This document shows positions 8,884 to 18,466 of a stretch of 57,765 nt of DNA, piece after piece (the stretch's first letter is position 1; each line of letters starts with the position of its first letter). The translations under genes and the position numbers were made by a program. Source of the DNA: Bacteroidales bacterium (GTDB lineage Bacteria; Planctomycetota; Planctomycetia; Gemmatales; Gemmataceae); assembly GCA_026931725.1 (NCBI GenBank), contig JAIXLE010000166.1, positions 1 to 57,765 of the forward strand. Reading direction: 5' to 3'. The notes below the pieces were generated by a model. The model was given only the letters and a program-made list of their open reading frames with translations, made no database searches and was not told the DNA's origin.

Positions 8884-9918
8884 TTAGACCCACTTCATGA
8901 GGACACCGAGGTACTCATCTTTATTCTTGAGCAATCCTTCGTAAGCAGAACCCATTTGCTCCGGGGTGATCGTGTGCGTGACCAACCCCGCGAGGCTGAG
9001 GCGGCCATTCGCCAGTTGACGCAGCAACCACATTTGTGCCTTGTGAATGTCCCAGGCTCCCGCCAATCGCACATGGGCCGGTTCAAATAGCATATTGCCG
9101 TGGGCACCTGTGACTTCGATGTATCGACGGTGGAGGTCATCATAAAAATTCACATTCTGCGCCTTTCCGCGTGGGCTGCCAACCACCACGACTTGCCCCG
9201 CGTCACAGACCAAGGACATCGCCACGGGCACCGCATTGGGAACACCTGTCGCATCGGCTACCAATTCTGCCCCGCGTGTCCCGAGGAATGCGGTCAGTTG
9301 TTCTCGAATATCGCCTGCTGTCGGGTCGATGACATGATCGGCCCCGGCTGTTCGTGCGGCTTCCCGTCGCATCGGCACTGCGTCGATGCCAACCACGGGC
9401 GATGCCCCGGCTGCCATCAGACACCGCAAGGCGAACTGACCAATGATCCCCAGCCCCAGCACTGCCGCGGATTTGCCAAGCGTGATTCCCGCACGCACCG
9501 AGGCTCCGAGCCCATAACGCGCGATGCACGCCACCGCCGCACGTTCAAACGTCAAATCGTCCGGCATTTTCCAGACCCGGCAGCGTTCGTGCCCGACCGT
9601 CAGCAACTCCGCCGAAGCGTGGTTGCCAGGGTAACTGACGCGATCACCTTCCCGAAAGCCGCCGGGGAACTCTTTCCCCACAGCCAGCACCCGACCCGCC
9701 GCTGAGTAACCGGAACGGAACGGAAACTTCCAATCCGGCATGTTCGGGTCTTGGAGCCATTGGTGCGTGCCGGTGTATACGGCTAATTCCGTGCCAGCGC
9801 TGATGGCCGAATATTCAGCCGCTATCAGAATTTGATTCGGTGCCGGGTCCGGGATTGTGACTGCGCGTACATCCGTCTTGTACGGTTCCACAATAACAGC
9901 TTGGCGTGCAGTAACCAT
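8884..9918 (-). CDS. Zinc-binding-type medium-chain dehydrogenase
   Basis: A 344-residue MDR protein starting MVTARQAVIVEPYKTDVR. It has the GroES-like region (SAISAGTELAVYTG, FRSGYSAAGRVLAVG, FREGDRVSYPG) and the Rossmann motif AVLGLGIIGQFALR. The usual catalytic-zinc Cys is replaced by the SAISAGTE sequence found in the BchC-like/threonine-dehydrogenase-like subgroup of planctomycete dehydrogenases. The C-terminus (GLVTHTITPEQMGSAYEGLL) is typical of the superfamily. The substrate is unknown. It is divergent from the propeller lipoprotein gene at 10092. Confidence 0.85.
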   Translation of the reverse strand: MVTARQAVIVEPYKTDVRAVTIPDPAPNQILIAAEYSAISAGTELAVYTGTHQWLQDPNMPDWKFPFRSGYSAAGRVLAVGKEFPGGFREGDRVSYPGNHASAELLTVGHERCRVWKMPDDLTFERAAVACIARYGLGASVRAGITLGKSAAVLGLGIIGQFALRCLMAAGASPVVGIDAVPMRREAARTAGADHVIDPTAGDIREQLTAFLGTRGAELVADATGVPNAVPVAMSLVCDAGQVVVVGSPRGKAQNVNFYDDLHRRYIEVTGAHGNMLFEPAHVRLAGAWDIHKAQMWLLRQLANGRLSLAGLVTHTITPEQMGSAYEGLLKNKDEYLGVLMKWV

Positions 9919-10091
9919 AAAAGTGTCTCAGATAACAGGAGTGATGGAAGGCAGTGTATGCGCGGCAAGGTGCAATGTCTTGCGCGAGTGCGGCTCCGAT
10001 AGAGGCGTATGGCTTGACACACTTGGATTCATCCTCCCGAACCGATACAGTTGTACCAATCGTGACGGTTCTCGTCCGCCGAGGTACAGGT

Positions 10092-11471
10092 ATGGTGCGT
10101 CTACTTTCTCCCCTAATGTGCGTTCTGACTCTCGGTTGTGCCGCCGCGGTTTCACCGACAACCACGGCCGCGCCCACGGAAACAGCCGCTCCTGGTGCGA
10201 TCGACCGTGCCAAGCCCACCCGCACCGGCGCGGATTGGCCGCGATTCCTCGGGCCGAACGATGATGCGTCTTCACCGGAAACCGGCATTCTCACGCAGTG
10301 GCCCAAGAGTGGGTTGAAGAAAGTTTGGGAATGCGATCTCGGAGTCGGTTTTGCCCCGTCCGCGATTGTCGATGGCAAGCTCTTTCATTTCGATCGCCAT
10401 GAGAACAATTGTCGGCTCACTTGCCGTAACGCGGCGACGGGAGAATACCTCTGGAAGTACGAATACCCCACCGATTACGAAGACCTATACGGCTACGATC
10501 CCGGCCCACGTTGCGGCCCCGTCGTGGATGGCGATCGGGTTTACGGTTATGGCCCCGATGGTATGCTCTGCTGCCTCGCCGTCGCGGATGGCCGGGAATT
10601 GTGGAAGTGTGATACACGAGCCCAGTACACCTTCCATCAAAACTTCTTCGGTGTCGGTTCGGCTCCGCTGATTGAAGGGGATCTGCTCATCGTTGCCGTG
10701 GGTGGCAGTCCGAAGGGACCGCGACCGTTCGATCTGCGAGAGGCGAAAGGGAATGGCACCGGCATCGTCGCCTTCGACAAGAAGACAGGCGTTGTGAAGT
10801 ACACACTCAGCAACGAACTGGCAAGCTACTCTTCCCCCATCGTGGCGAAGATCGGCAACCGGCGGCTCGGACTATATTTCGCACGCGGCGGACTCTTGGG
10901 TTTTGACCCAGTGAACGGCAAAGAAGCGTTCCACTACCCTTGGCGGGCTAGCAACTTGGAAAGCGTCAATGCCGCAAACCCAGTGGTCGTCGGGGATACC
11001 GTTCTGCTGACAGAATGTTACGAAGACGGGGCCGCTCTGTTGAAGATTCCCGCAACGGGAACTCCCAAGCCCATCTGGACGGACGATGAGAACGATCGTT
11101 TCGACAAGGTGCTCATGTCGCACTGGTCAACTCCTGTGGCCGATGGGAAGTACGTTTTCGGTTCCAGCGGTCGACACGCCAACGAAGCGGACATTCGCTG
11201 CGTGGAACTCGCCACCGGAGAGGTGAAGTGGAAGGAACGACGGACGAGTCGTTGCACGTTCTTGAAGATCGACGGCCACATTCTCAGCTTGGGAGAAAAC
11301 GGAGAATTGCGATTGTTCAAGCCCTCACCGGAGAAATACACCGAAGTGGCGCGTTGGGAAAATTCCGATTTGTCGTACCCGTGTTGGGCGCCGCCCGCCG
11401 TGAGTCGCGGTTTGCTGTACCTGCGGGGCCGCAATAAACTGGCGGCGTACGAATTCATTCCGAAACCGTGA
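10092..11471 (+). CDS. PQQ-type beta-propeller repeat lipoprotein
   Basis: About 459 residues from the ATG at 10092, chosen because MVRLLSPLMCVLTLGCAAA is a lipoprotein signal with lipobox LTLGC. After a Thr/Ala-rich linker comes DWPRFLGPNDDASSPETGIL, the standard opening of planctomycete PQQ-binding-like propellers. Repeats follow: VWECDLGVGFAPSAIVDGKLF, GRELWKCDTRAQY, TGEVKWKERRTS. The protein is probably anchored in an envelope membrane with a seven- or eight-bladed propeller. No catalytic dehydrogenase residues can be assigned, so a structural or binding role is as likely as an enzymatic one. Confidence 0.85.
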   Translation: MVRLLSPLMCVLTLGCAAAVSPTTTAAPTETAAPGAIDRAKPTRTGADWPRFLGPNDDASSPETGILTQWPKSGLKKVWECDLGVGFAPSAIVDGKLFHFDRHENNCRLTCRNAATGEYLWKYEYPTDYEDLYGYDPGPRCGPVVDGDRVYGYGPDGMLCCLAVADGRELWKCDTRAQYTFHQNFFGVGSAPLIEGDLLIVAVGGSPKGPRPFDLREAKGNGTGIVAFDKKTGVVKYTLSNELASYSSPIVAKIGNRRLGLYFARGGLLGFDPVNGKEAFHYPWRASNLESVNAANPVVVGDTVLLTECYEDGAALLKIPATGTPKPIWTDDENDRFDKVLMSHWSTPVADGKYVFGSSGRHANEADIRCVELATGEVKWKERRTSRCTFLKIDGHILSLGENGELRLFKPSPEKYTEVARWENSDLSYPCWAPPAVSRGLLYLRGRNKLAAYEFIPKP

Positions 11472-11605
11472 TCTATTCCGCATCGCGGAAAGAATGCGTC
11501 TTCATGCGTCATCTTCCTTGAGACGCATGATGAGGACCGCTATACTGTCTGTGTTCCTGTCTGTTCGTCGGTGTGTCGCATATCAAGTCTCTGTTCGGGT
11601 TTGCC

Positions 11606-12673
11606 ATGAAGTCTGCTACCCGGCTGGCATTTACGTTAGTGGAACTGCTGGTGGTCATGGCGATCATCGCCATTCTCATTGGGATGCTGCTTCCCGCGGT
11701 GCAGAAAGTCCGGGCGGCGGCGGCTCGCACCCAGTGTCAGAACAACCTCAAGCAAATCGGCGTGGCTCTGCACAACTACCACGACAGTAAAGGAGCCTTA
11801 CCGACCAGTCGCCCCGCCACGGAGCATTACCTCGCGCCCAACCTGTACCATGAGGCGATTTTTCCGCAATTGCTTGTCGGTGTCACCGAAGGGCCGCCGG
11901 TTTGGCCGCCAGACTACGATCAGGTCGGAAGTTGGCCGATGCGGTTGCTGCCCTACCTGGAACAGGATCCGGTGATTCGGATGTGGGACCGCGTGACCGA
12001 CCTACCGGGTTTGTATGCGATCCACGATCAGATGAAGATCATCAAGATAAAAGCCTTCGTTTGTCCATCGGATGCAATTGCCACCCGCGGACCCAACCCG
12101 TACCGCTACGAATACAACACCTACCTCGGTGTGAGTGGAAGCGATGAAAAAGTCATCGATGTCCAAGTTGGGGCCGGGGTGACGGCCCAACATGCCAGCA
12201 ACGCCACGAATGGACTGTTTCCCACCTTGCACTGGGCGGAGCATGATGGAACGAATTGGACGTTCTGGCCTCAGCGACCTAAAGTGCGGTTCAGTACGGT
12301 TAGCAGTGGATTGTCGAACGTGGTCGCCGTTGGCGAACGGCCACCTTCCGCTGATCGTTACTTTGGCCGTTGGCTGATGACCGATTTCGATACCGTCCTC
12401 GGCAACCCGAACCGGGAACCGGGTTTAGCGCCCGTGGATGCGTTCGGCAACCCGTGCCCGTCGGCGAGTTATCGGGAAGGGCACGTTGATGATCCGTGTG
12501 CGGTGTCGCATTTCTGGAGTCATCACAGTGGCGGGGCATACTGGCTGTTCGGCGATGGGTCCGTGCGGTTCCTGCCGTACTCGATAGACCCTCTTGTGTT
12601 GGAAACCCTGTCAAACATCACCGGCACCGGCAACGTGGGGGGGACCGGCGGAACTGTTTATTCCTCACCGTGA
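11606..12673 (+). CDS. DUF1559 domain protein with prepilin-type N-terminus
   Basis: A 355-residue protein starting [20 protein letters not shown]. The prepilin cleavage/methylation motif has Glu at +5, then a hydrophobic helix and [23 protein letters not shown], the usual DUF1559 opening. The C-terminal motif is [26 protein letters not shown] (the HxGGxxxxxxDGSVR signature). DUF1559 proteins are greatly expanded in planctomycetes and are thought to be pseudopilin-like surface or envelope proteins of unknown function. A small exported protein follows after 21 bp and is likely co-transcribed. Confidence 0.93.
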   Translation: MKSATRLAFTLVELLVVMAIIAILIGMLLPAVQKVRAAAARTQCQNNLKQIGVALHNYHDSKGALPTSRPATEHYLAPNLYHEAIFPQLLVGVTEGPPVWPPDYDQVGSWPMRLLPYLEQDPVIRMWDRVTDLPGLYAIHDQMKIIKIKAFVCPSDAIATRGPNPYRYEYNTYLGVSGSDEKVIDVQVGAGVTAQHASNATNGLFPTLHWAEHDGTNWTFWPQRPKVRFSTVSSGLSNVVAVGERPPSADRYFGRWLMTDFDTVLGNPNREPGLAPVDAFGNPCPSASYREGHVDDPCAVSHFWSHHSGGAYWLFGDGSVRFLPYSIDPLVLETLSNITGTGNVGGTGGTVYSSP

Positions 12674-12694
12674 ACACAGGCTCCGAGAGTCGTT

Positions 12695-13294
12695 ATGTCC
12701 TTTGAAGATCTGTTCTTCTTGCATTTTCGCAAGATTGTGCTGGCGGGTGTGGGGGTGATGGGGTTGCTGGTCTTCAACTTTGCTGGGTGTCCAGGTTTCG
12801 GTGACTCCACCGGGACGCTGGCCGGGCAGGTGACATCGGGTGGAAAGCCGGTGCTTTGGGGAACCGTAACCGTAATCGGCTCGGACAACCGACCGCGGAC
12901 GGCCACCATCCGCCCTGATGGCACCTACGAAGTGCGTGGGTTGCCTCCCGGCCCTGTTCGAGTGGCCGTGCAGAGTGCGAATCCGAATTATCGGATCGGT
13001 TCGGCTCAACAACCCCGTTCTGCAACTCAACCGAGCCCATCGCGGACGGGGACGAATCCACGCCCGATCCGGGGGACTTCGCCTGTTGGGAATATTCCTA
13101 CCGGCGGCAGGAAGATGCCGAACAACATGCAGGCATTTGCGATGGAAATGGAGCAACCCACCAACGCACCGCAGCCGAGAGCATCCGTTCCGGGATGGTT
13201 TCCCGTGCCCGGAAAATACGCGAACCCGGCTACTTCCGGCTTGCAGACGACCGTAACGGATGGATCTGCACACTTCCATATCCGGGTCGATTGA
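12695..13294 (+). CDS. Small envelope protein with carboxypeptidase-regulatory-like domain
   Basis: A 199-residue protein just downstream of a DUF1559 gene. The N-terminus has a hydrophobic segment (KIVLAGVGVMGLLVFNFAGC) that could be a lipoprotein signal with lipobox FAGC or a membrane anchor. The sequence then has GTLAGQVTSGGKPVLWGTVTV, TIRPDGTYEVRGLPPGPVRVAV, the pattern of a carboxypeptidase-regulatory/transthyretin-like beta-sandwich. The remainder is Pro/Arg-rich and disordered-looking. DUF1559 genes in planctomycetes are often paired with a small lipoprotein of this sort, so the two may work together. Confidence 0.75.
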   Translation: MSFEDLFFLHFRKIVLAGVGVMGLLVFNFAGCPGFGDSTGTLAGQVTSGGKPVLWGTVTVIGSDNRPRTATIRPDGTYEVRGLPPGPVRVAVQSANPNYRIGSAQQPRSATQPSPSRTGTNPRPIRGTSPVGNIPTGGRKMPNNMQAFAMEMEQPTNAPQPRASVPGWFPVPGKYANPATSGLQTTVTDGSAHFHIRVD

Positions 13295-13314
13295 TTCCCC
13301 TCTGTTCTGCCGGC

Positions 13315-13456
13315 CTCATACACAAACCCGATTGGGGTGTCTCAAGATCTCCGTTGATCGGACAACCGGGGACTGTCGTCCCCGGTTCAGTCGGACACTC
13401 CGGTTTCGTTCCTTCTTCTCAAAATTGGACAGCCTCACTGGGTCCGTGTATCAGAC
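13315..13456 (+). repeat. Interspersed intergenic repeat, copy A
   Basis: One of three related copies (others at 23770-23902 and 52396-52516). It starts CTCATACACAAACCCGAT, continues with GGGGTGTCTCAAGATC, and has a core palindrome in which AACCGGGGAC (13364-13373) pairs with GTCCCCGGTT (13378-13387) across TGTC. It ends near CACTGGGTCCGTGTATCAGAC. This copy fills the gap between two convergent genes. It has no coding potential. It may be a REP-like or MITE-like element, or may serve as a transcription terminator. Confidence 0.8.
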
Positions 13457-13487
13457 GGAAGAGGGCGGGACGATGGCGCGGTCGCTT

Positions 13488-15134
13488 TTACTTCTTCCCT
13501 ACGGCTTCCGTCTTGGTGGCGGGGACAACGGGAGGCACGCCCTGCAGTTTGAGCGTATGCACGGCTTTTGTGCGGATGTCGACCACCTGGATTCGGTGTG
13601 CGTTTGTATCCGCAATGTATAACGTATCTCCGGCAAAGCTCAGGCCCGCGGGTTCGTTCAGCAATCGCGGCTCGCCGTTGGGAACAGGGCCACCTAAGAA
13701 TGTTTCCACCATACCTGTTGTGAGATCAATCGTTTTAATCTTACTGTTATAGGTGTCGGCCACATAGACTTTGCCATCGTGGTAGGCGACACCAACACAA
13801 TGTTGTAGCTTCGCTTCGGTGGCGGCACGCTGCCCGGAATCGGCAACGCGACCGGGGCCGTCTCGATCGCCGAACTCGAATAATCCCCGACCGACGAGTG
13901 TTTCAACGGGACTGACCCCATCATAGGGAATCTTGCGAACCGCGCTGACTTCCGCATCGGCGACATAGAGATTCCGTCCGTCGCTGGTCAGGCCGCTGGG
14001 TTGGGCAAACTTCGCGGTGAGTCGGGGGCCGTCGAGAATCTCTTCGGAGCGATCGCCCGCGAACGGAATGAAAGCGTTCTTCTTGGTGTTCAACACCCAA
14101 ATTTGATGACCACCCGACATGGCAACGAACAGGAAGTCGCCTTCCAACCACACGTCCCAGGGTGTGAGTGCCATGGCACGCGGCCGCTTGGGTAGGGTGA
14201 ATGTGCGGTTGGTTCCGGGGATGGTTTTTACCGTGCGTTGCTTGAGATTCAGCAATCGGAGGACGTTATTTTTGCGATCGGCAAGGTAGACCAAATCGCC
14301 TGCCACGGCCATACCCTGCGGATCATCGAACTGGGCTTTCTCAAAGGAACCATCGACCAAACCGGGCGTGCCGATGCCCACGATGTCGATCTTTTTCCCT
14401 TCCAGATCGGTAATCACGACCCGGTGATGGGTGCTATCTGCGATAAAGAGGCGCTTCCCAGCGGCATCAGCCACGACTTTGCCAGGGAAATACAACGGAG
14501 TATCCGGCCCATCTCGAAATTGGGCCGTGTCGAACCGGAGCGGGGTTTCATCCAGTGTGCGATTCCTTCGGTGCTTTTGAATCAGTGCGGCCACGGTGGC
14601 ATCCAGTGTGCGCAGGGTGACAGTGGGTTCCCCAGCGGCCCCCGCCACGATATTCCCCTCGGGGTCGATGACCGCAATGGTCGGCCACCAGGCGCACTGG
14701 TACGCATTCCAGATTTTGTGATTGGCATCGTTCACGATCGGGTGTCGCAGTTCGTAACGGAGAACCGCTTTCCGGAGCGCTTCGTTATCTTTTTCGTTCT
14801 CGAACTTGGGCGAGTGAACACCGATCACAACAAGCTCATTCTTGTATTTTTCTTCGAGCTTGGTGAGGTCGGGCATGATGTGCATACAATTGATGCAACA
14901 CAATGTCCAGAAATCGAGAATCACAACCTTGCCACGCAGATTCTTGAGCGTGAGCGGTTTTCCGGTGTTGATCCAGGCAACCCCGCCTTCGAGTTCGGGA
15001 GCGGGTGTCGGTGCGATCGGCGTTTGAGCCTGCGCGGGCGGGTTGAACAATAGTACGCCTGTCAGCATGGTCAGAATGGCCATACCACATTGGAGGCGTG
15101 GCCGTCCGGGTGAAATCGCGGATTGCAGGCGCAT
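13488..15134 (-). CDS. Exported thioredoxin-like/NHL-repeat protein (NHLRC2-like)
   Basis: A 548-residue protein; GGAAGGGG lies upstream of the ATG. The signal peptide ends near PAQAQ. Residues of about 50-185 form a thioredoxin-like domain: LKNLRGKVVILDFWTLCCINCMHIMPDL, with the CCINC motif typical of NHLRC2-type proteins, and WWPTIAVIDPEGNIV. The rest is a six-bladed NHL propeller with repeats such as LFIADSTHHRVVI, VYLADRKNNVLRL, LYVADAEVSAVRKI, VYVADTYNSKIKTI and LYIADTNAHRIQVV. It is probably a periplasmic redox or binding protein. The exact role is unknown. Confidence 0.9.
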   Translation of the reverse strand: MRLQSAISPGRPRLQCGMAILTMLTGVLLFNPPAQAQTPIAPTPAPELEGGVAWINTGKPLTLKNLRGKVVILDFWTLCCINCMHIMPDLTKLEEKYKNELVVIGVHSPKFENEKDNEALRKAVLRYELRHPIVNDANHKIWNAYQCAWWPTIAVIDPEGNIVAGAAGEPTVTLRTLDATVAALIQKHRRNRTLDETPLRFDTAQFRDGPDTPLYFPGKVVADAAGKRLFIADSTHHRVVITDLEGKKIDIVGIGTPGLVDGSFEKAQFDDPQGMAVAGDLVYLADRKNNVLRLLNLKQRTVKTIPGTNRTFTLPKRPRAMALTPWDVWLEGDFLFVAMSGGHQIWVLNTKKNAFIPFAGDRSEEILDGPRLTAKFAQPSGLTSDGRNLYVADAEVSAVRKIPYDGVSPVETLVGRGLFEFGDRDGPGRVADSGQRAATEAKLQHCVGVAYHDGKVYVADTYNSKIKTIDLTTGMVETFLGGPVPNGEPRLLNEPAGLSFAGDTLYIADTNAHRIQVVDIRTKAVHTLKLQGVPPVVPATKTEAVGKK

Positions 15135-15384
15135 ATCAACCCCTTCCGTTTCGTGTTGTGACGCAACAGGGCATTGTGACCGGCCCGCTGCTGCCGTGAA
15201 ATCGTAACGATTATTCTACCGCGTTTGACCCATCGAGAAGGGAAAGAAAACCCAGAAAGCTGTCATGAAGCCGACTTCGACTACGGAAACGCATCGGTTG
15301 AAGGGCGGTTCCTCGTCGATGCGTTCGGTCTTACCGGGGTGGGTTTCCCCTTCTTTTCGTTGAGCGTGGCCCTACTCTAATTGC

Positions 15385-16491
15385 ATGTCTACGATTGCCA
15401 TACCGATGATTCCTCCGCCACCGACTCATTATGCGGAACCGCTTCTGGTCGGGTCTGTGCGGTTGCATTCCCGATTCACACTGGCTCCGTTGGCGGGTTA
15501 TACCAACTACCCGTTTCGGCGCTCGATCCGTGAGATTGGCGGGGCAGGGCTGTGTACGACTGATCTTGTTAATGCCCGTGCCATTATTGAGAAGTCAAAA
15601 AGGACTCTCGAATTGCTCATTACCGGGCCGGATGATCGGCCGCTGTCGGTTCAGATTTTTGGGGCGAATCCAGCCGAAATGGCGGGGGCGGCACGCTGGT
15701 TGGAAGATTATGGAGCCACTCTCATCGACATCAACATGGGCTGCCCGGTACGCAAAGTTGTCAAAACCGGCGGCGGCTCCGCGATGATGTGCGACACCAC
15801 CGGAACGACGGTGCGACTCGTCGAAACTGTGGTACAAGCTACCAAACTTCCCGTCACGGTCAAGATGCGGTTGGGCTGGGATGATACCTCGCATTCTGCC
15901 CCGTTCTTCGCGCGGGAGTTTGAAAAAGTGGGTGTGGCCGCCGTGACGGTCCACGGTCGTACTCGTGAGCAAGGGTTCGGCGGCGGGGTGAACCACCATG
16001 GTATTCGGGCTGTGGTCGAAGCCGTGGAACGCATACCGGTCTTCGGTAATGGGGATGTCAATACGATTGCGGATGCCGCCAAAATGATCGCGGATACCGG
16101 GTGTCATGGCATCGCAATCGGACGGGGCGCGTTGGCGAATCCGTGGTTTTTTCGGCAACTGGATCAGTGGGTCCGTACTGGCGACCCTGGACCGCGTGCG
16201 GGTTATGGTGAACGCATCGACTTCATGACTCGGCACCTGGATCGGCTCATTGCGTGGAAGGGGGACGAAAAAGCGGGGTGTGCGAACTTCCGCAAAGTGG
16301 CGGCTTGGTACGGAAAAGCCTTACGGATGCCGAAAGCAGACAAGCACCGTCTCACGATGCTGGCCTCACGGGCGGAATTTCTGTCATTGGTGGAGCGTCT
16401 CCGTGCGAGTGGCCCGCCAGAAGGCTGGACAGAATGGGATGCTCAGGCTGCCGATGTGGCCGTACCAACTGGGCCGAACGCGCACTGGTAA
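15385..16491 (+). CDS. dusB: tRNA-dihydrouridine synthase, DusB family
   Basis: A 368-residue FMN enzyme that reduces uridines in tRNA. The N-terminal TIM barrel opens with FTLAPLAGYTNYPFRRSIRE, has the catalytic cysteine in INMGCPVRKVVKTGGGSA and the binding segments VKMRLGWDD, AVTVHGRTREQGF, VFGNGDVNT and GIAIGRGALANPWFF. The C-terminal helical RNA-binding part has FRKVAAWYGKAL. It is a little longer than average because of a proline-rich N-terminal extension. The ATG at 15385 is the only plausible start. It is a single gene facing carA. Confidence 0.93.
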   Translation: MSTIAIPMIPPPPTHYAEPLLVGSVRLHSRFTLAPLAGYTNYPFRRSIREIGGAGLCTTDLVNARAIIEKSKRTLELLITGPDDRPLSVQIFGANPAEMAGAARWLEDYGATLIDINMGCPVRKVVKTGGGSAMMCDTTGTTVRLVETVVQATKLPVTVKMRLGWDDTSHSAPFFAREFEKVGVAAVTVHGRTREQGFGGGVNHHGIRAVVEAVERIPVFGNGDVNTIADAAKMIADTGCHGIAIGRGALANPWFFRQLDQWVRTGDPGPRAGYGERIDFMTRHLDRLIAWKGDEKAGCANFRKVAAWYGKALRMPKADKHRLTMLASRAEFLSLVERLRASGPPEGWTEWDAQAADVAVPTGPNAHW

Positions 16492-16584
16492 ATGTTCGCT
16501 GGGTATGGGGGATTCGCCCAGCGTACCGCATCTCCGGCAAAGTGCCAGAGCGTCCTCACGGGTTCCGGTGCGTGTCGAACGGGG

Positions 16585-17686
16585 TTAATCCATCGCCTGA
16601 CGGAATTTCTCAAAAAGGTAGCTGCTGTCGTGCGGGCCAGAGGCGGCTTCCGGGTGATACTGGACGCTGAACGCGGCTCCGATGCCGCATCCCTTCAAGA
16701 GTTTGATCGTTCAGATTGAAATGCGTGGGTTCCATGTCAGACGGCAGGGTGCTCGGATCAACCGCGAAACCGTGGTTCTGGCTGGTAATCTCAACTTGCC
16801 CTGTGAGTTTGTTCAAGACGGGTTGGTTGGCTCCGCGATGGCCGAACTTCAATTTGAATGTCTTCGCGCCCACGGCAAGACCGAGCAATTGGTGCCCGAG
16901 GCAGATACCGAAGATCGGTTTCTGACCGATCAGTTTTCGGATCGTTTCCACGGCGTATCCCACTGCGGCGGGATCACCGGGACCGTTTGAGAGGAACACA
17001 CCATCAGGGTTGTGGGCTAAAATCTCCTCCGCCGTGCTGGTGCCGGGTACAACCGTGACTTGACAACCGGATTGCGTCAGGCAGCGGAGGATGTTCCACT
17101 TCATACCGTAATCCACGGCGACAACATGCTTTTCGGACGGCCGCGCCGTGAGGATATGGGCACTGAGAGCATCGCATCCTTGCAGCCAAGCGGATGCGCG
17201 ATCCGGCACGACTTCGGAAACCAGATCTCGCCCGGTCATTCCCTGGGCCGCGCGAGCTTTGTTCACGAGAGAAGTGTGGTCGCAATCCGATGTCGAAAGT
17301 ACCCCGGTCATCGTTCCTCGTACCCGGATGCGTCGAACCAAGGCGCGCGTATCAATCCCCTCGATACCCACAACCCCAGCGGATTGGAGGTAGCTATCGA
17401 GATCGCGTTGCGAGCGATAATTGCTGGGAATGCGTGTGAGTTCCCGCACCACGAACCCAGCGACCTGTAACCCACGGGATTCCTGATCTTCGGGTGTGAT
17501 ACCGTAATTGCCGATCAGCGGATAAGTCATCGTCACAATTTGGCCACGATAAGATGGATCCGTCAGGATTTCCTGATAACCAGTCATCGAAGTGTTAAAA
17601 ACGACTTCACCAATGGTTTCACCAGCCGCACCAAAGGCACGACCAGTGTACACGGTGCCATCTTCGAGAGCCAATTTTGCGTGCAT
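16585..17686 (-). CDS. carA: Carbamoyl-phosphate synthase small subunit, frameshifted near the 3' end
   Basis: The glutaminase subunit that feeds ammonia to CarB for arginine and pyrimidine synthesis. From [20 protein letters not shown] the frame is intact through the CPSase N-domain ([34 protein letters not shown]) and the amidotransferase nucleophile region [11 protein letters not shown], up to LNDQTLEGM. There the frame breaks, and in this frame translation runs into a stop at 16610. In the +1 frame the sequence resumes as [25 protein letters not shown] and ends at 16585. The shift lies within about 16680-16700, before the catalytic His-Glu (YHPEA). It is either a real mutation or a one-base sequence error. 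An ArsR-type gene lies upstream on the same strand. Confidence 0.85.
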
Positions 17687-17816
17687 CGGGGTACGAATAG
17701 GATTATCGGGGAGCGGGTCAGGTCAAATCCGTATTATCCTATGACTCTGCCTCAAAATGTCCGCAAAAGACCCCAATCCCTTCCGTGATTTCCCAAAACC
17801 GTCTTCCCCAGTTGCA

Positions 17817-18221
17817 TCAACCCTTCCACTTAGTCGAGAGTTCCACGCCGCCGACCTGGACCTTCGGTGAAGTTCCCGAGGGGAAGAGTTGGCCAAACAG
17901 TTCGGAGAGCCCATTCGGGCTGATCGTGTAATAGTTAAATTTTCCATCTCGACGAAATTCGATCAGACCCGAACTCCGCAGTTGCGTCAAGTGGTGGCTC
18001 ACGGCCGGTTGCGACTGATTCAGTTCTTCGCTGATCGAGGAAACGTGCATTTCACCGTTGGCAATTAACAGCTGAAGAATTTTGAGTCGATTAGGGTCTG
18101 ACAGGCTCTTAAAGATATTAGCCAGCTCACGAAGGGTCCGATCCTGGCCGGAACTGTTCGCGGATTCTGCCGAGGGAGGACGACCAGGACGATTGCGAGT
18201 TGTTGGAATCTTCTTTCCCAA
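17817..18221 (-). CDS. ArsR-family winged-helix transcriptional regulator
   Basis: A 134-residue protein. After a basic N-terminal tail (GKKIPTTRNRPGRPP) comes the ArsR fold: LANIFKSLSDPNRLKILQLL, then the recognition helix in ISEELNQSQPAVSHHLTQLRSSGLI and the wing FRRDGKFNYYTIS. The metal-binding ELCVCDL motif of ArsR/SmtB sensors is absent (NGEMHVSSI in its place), so it is probably not a classical metal sensor. It lies 130 bp upstream of carA on the same strand and could share a transcript with it. The target and signal are unknown. Confidence 0.9.
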   Translation of the reverse strand: MGKKIPTTRNRPGRPPSAESANSSGQDRTLRELANIFKSLSDPNRLKILQLLIANGEMHVSSISEELNQSQPAVSHHLTQLRSSGLIEFRRDGKFNYYTISPNGLSELFGQLFPSGTSPKVQVGGVELSTKWKG

Positions 18222-18400
18222 GTGATTGTCCCCTAATGCATCACTGTGGCTACACCACGGAGAGGTTTGTTTTGGGCTTTGCGAGTGTAGCCGTCATAAC
18301 AATTACAATAGCGTATGGATGGATAGTATAACAATGCTCAGGATAGGCTCCAATAAGAATTACACGAATTTACACAATTGCGAATCAGGTGTCACAATAA

Positions 18401-18453
18401 AAAAACGATCAGCCGTGATACTGCGTCAGACAGTATCACGGCTGATCGTTTTT
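18401..18453 (-). terminator. Strong bidirectional terminator hairpin after dapA
   Basis: A perfect 23-bp inverted repeat: AAAAACGATCAGCCGTGATA plus CTG (18401-18423) pairs with 18431-18453 across the loop CGTCAGA. It is flanked by A and T runs so it can act in both directions. It sits 14 bp after the dapA stop and ends dapA transcription before the ArsR gene. Confidence 0.9.
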
Positions 18454-18466
18454 CAGTCTGACAAAG

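Noticed and set aside
14238..15053. 271-codon open frame antisense to the thioredoxin-NHL gene
   Set aside because: No domain or ribosome site; the opposite strand has clear NHL repeats and a signal peptide.
15289..15324. Inverted repeat ACGCATCG ... CGATGCGT upstream of dusB
   Set aside because: The stem is 8 bp with a 20-base loop and no T-run; it could be chance, so it is not listed as a feature.
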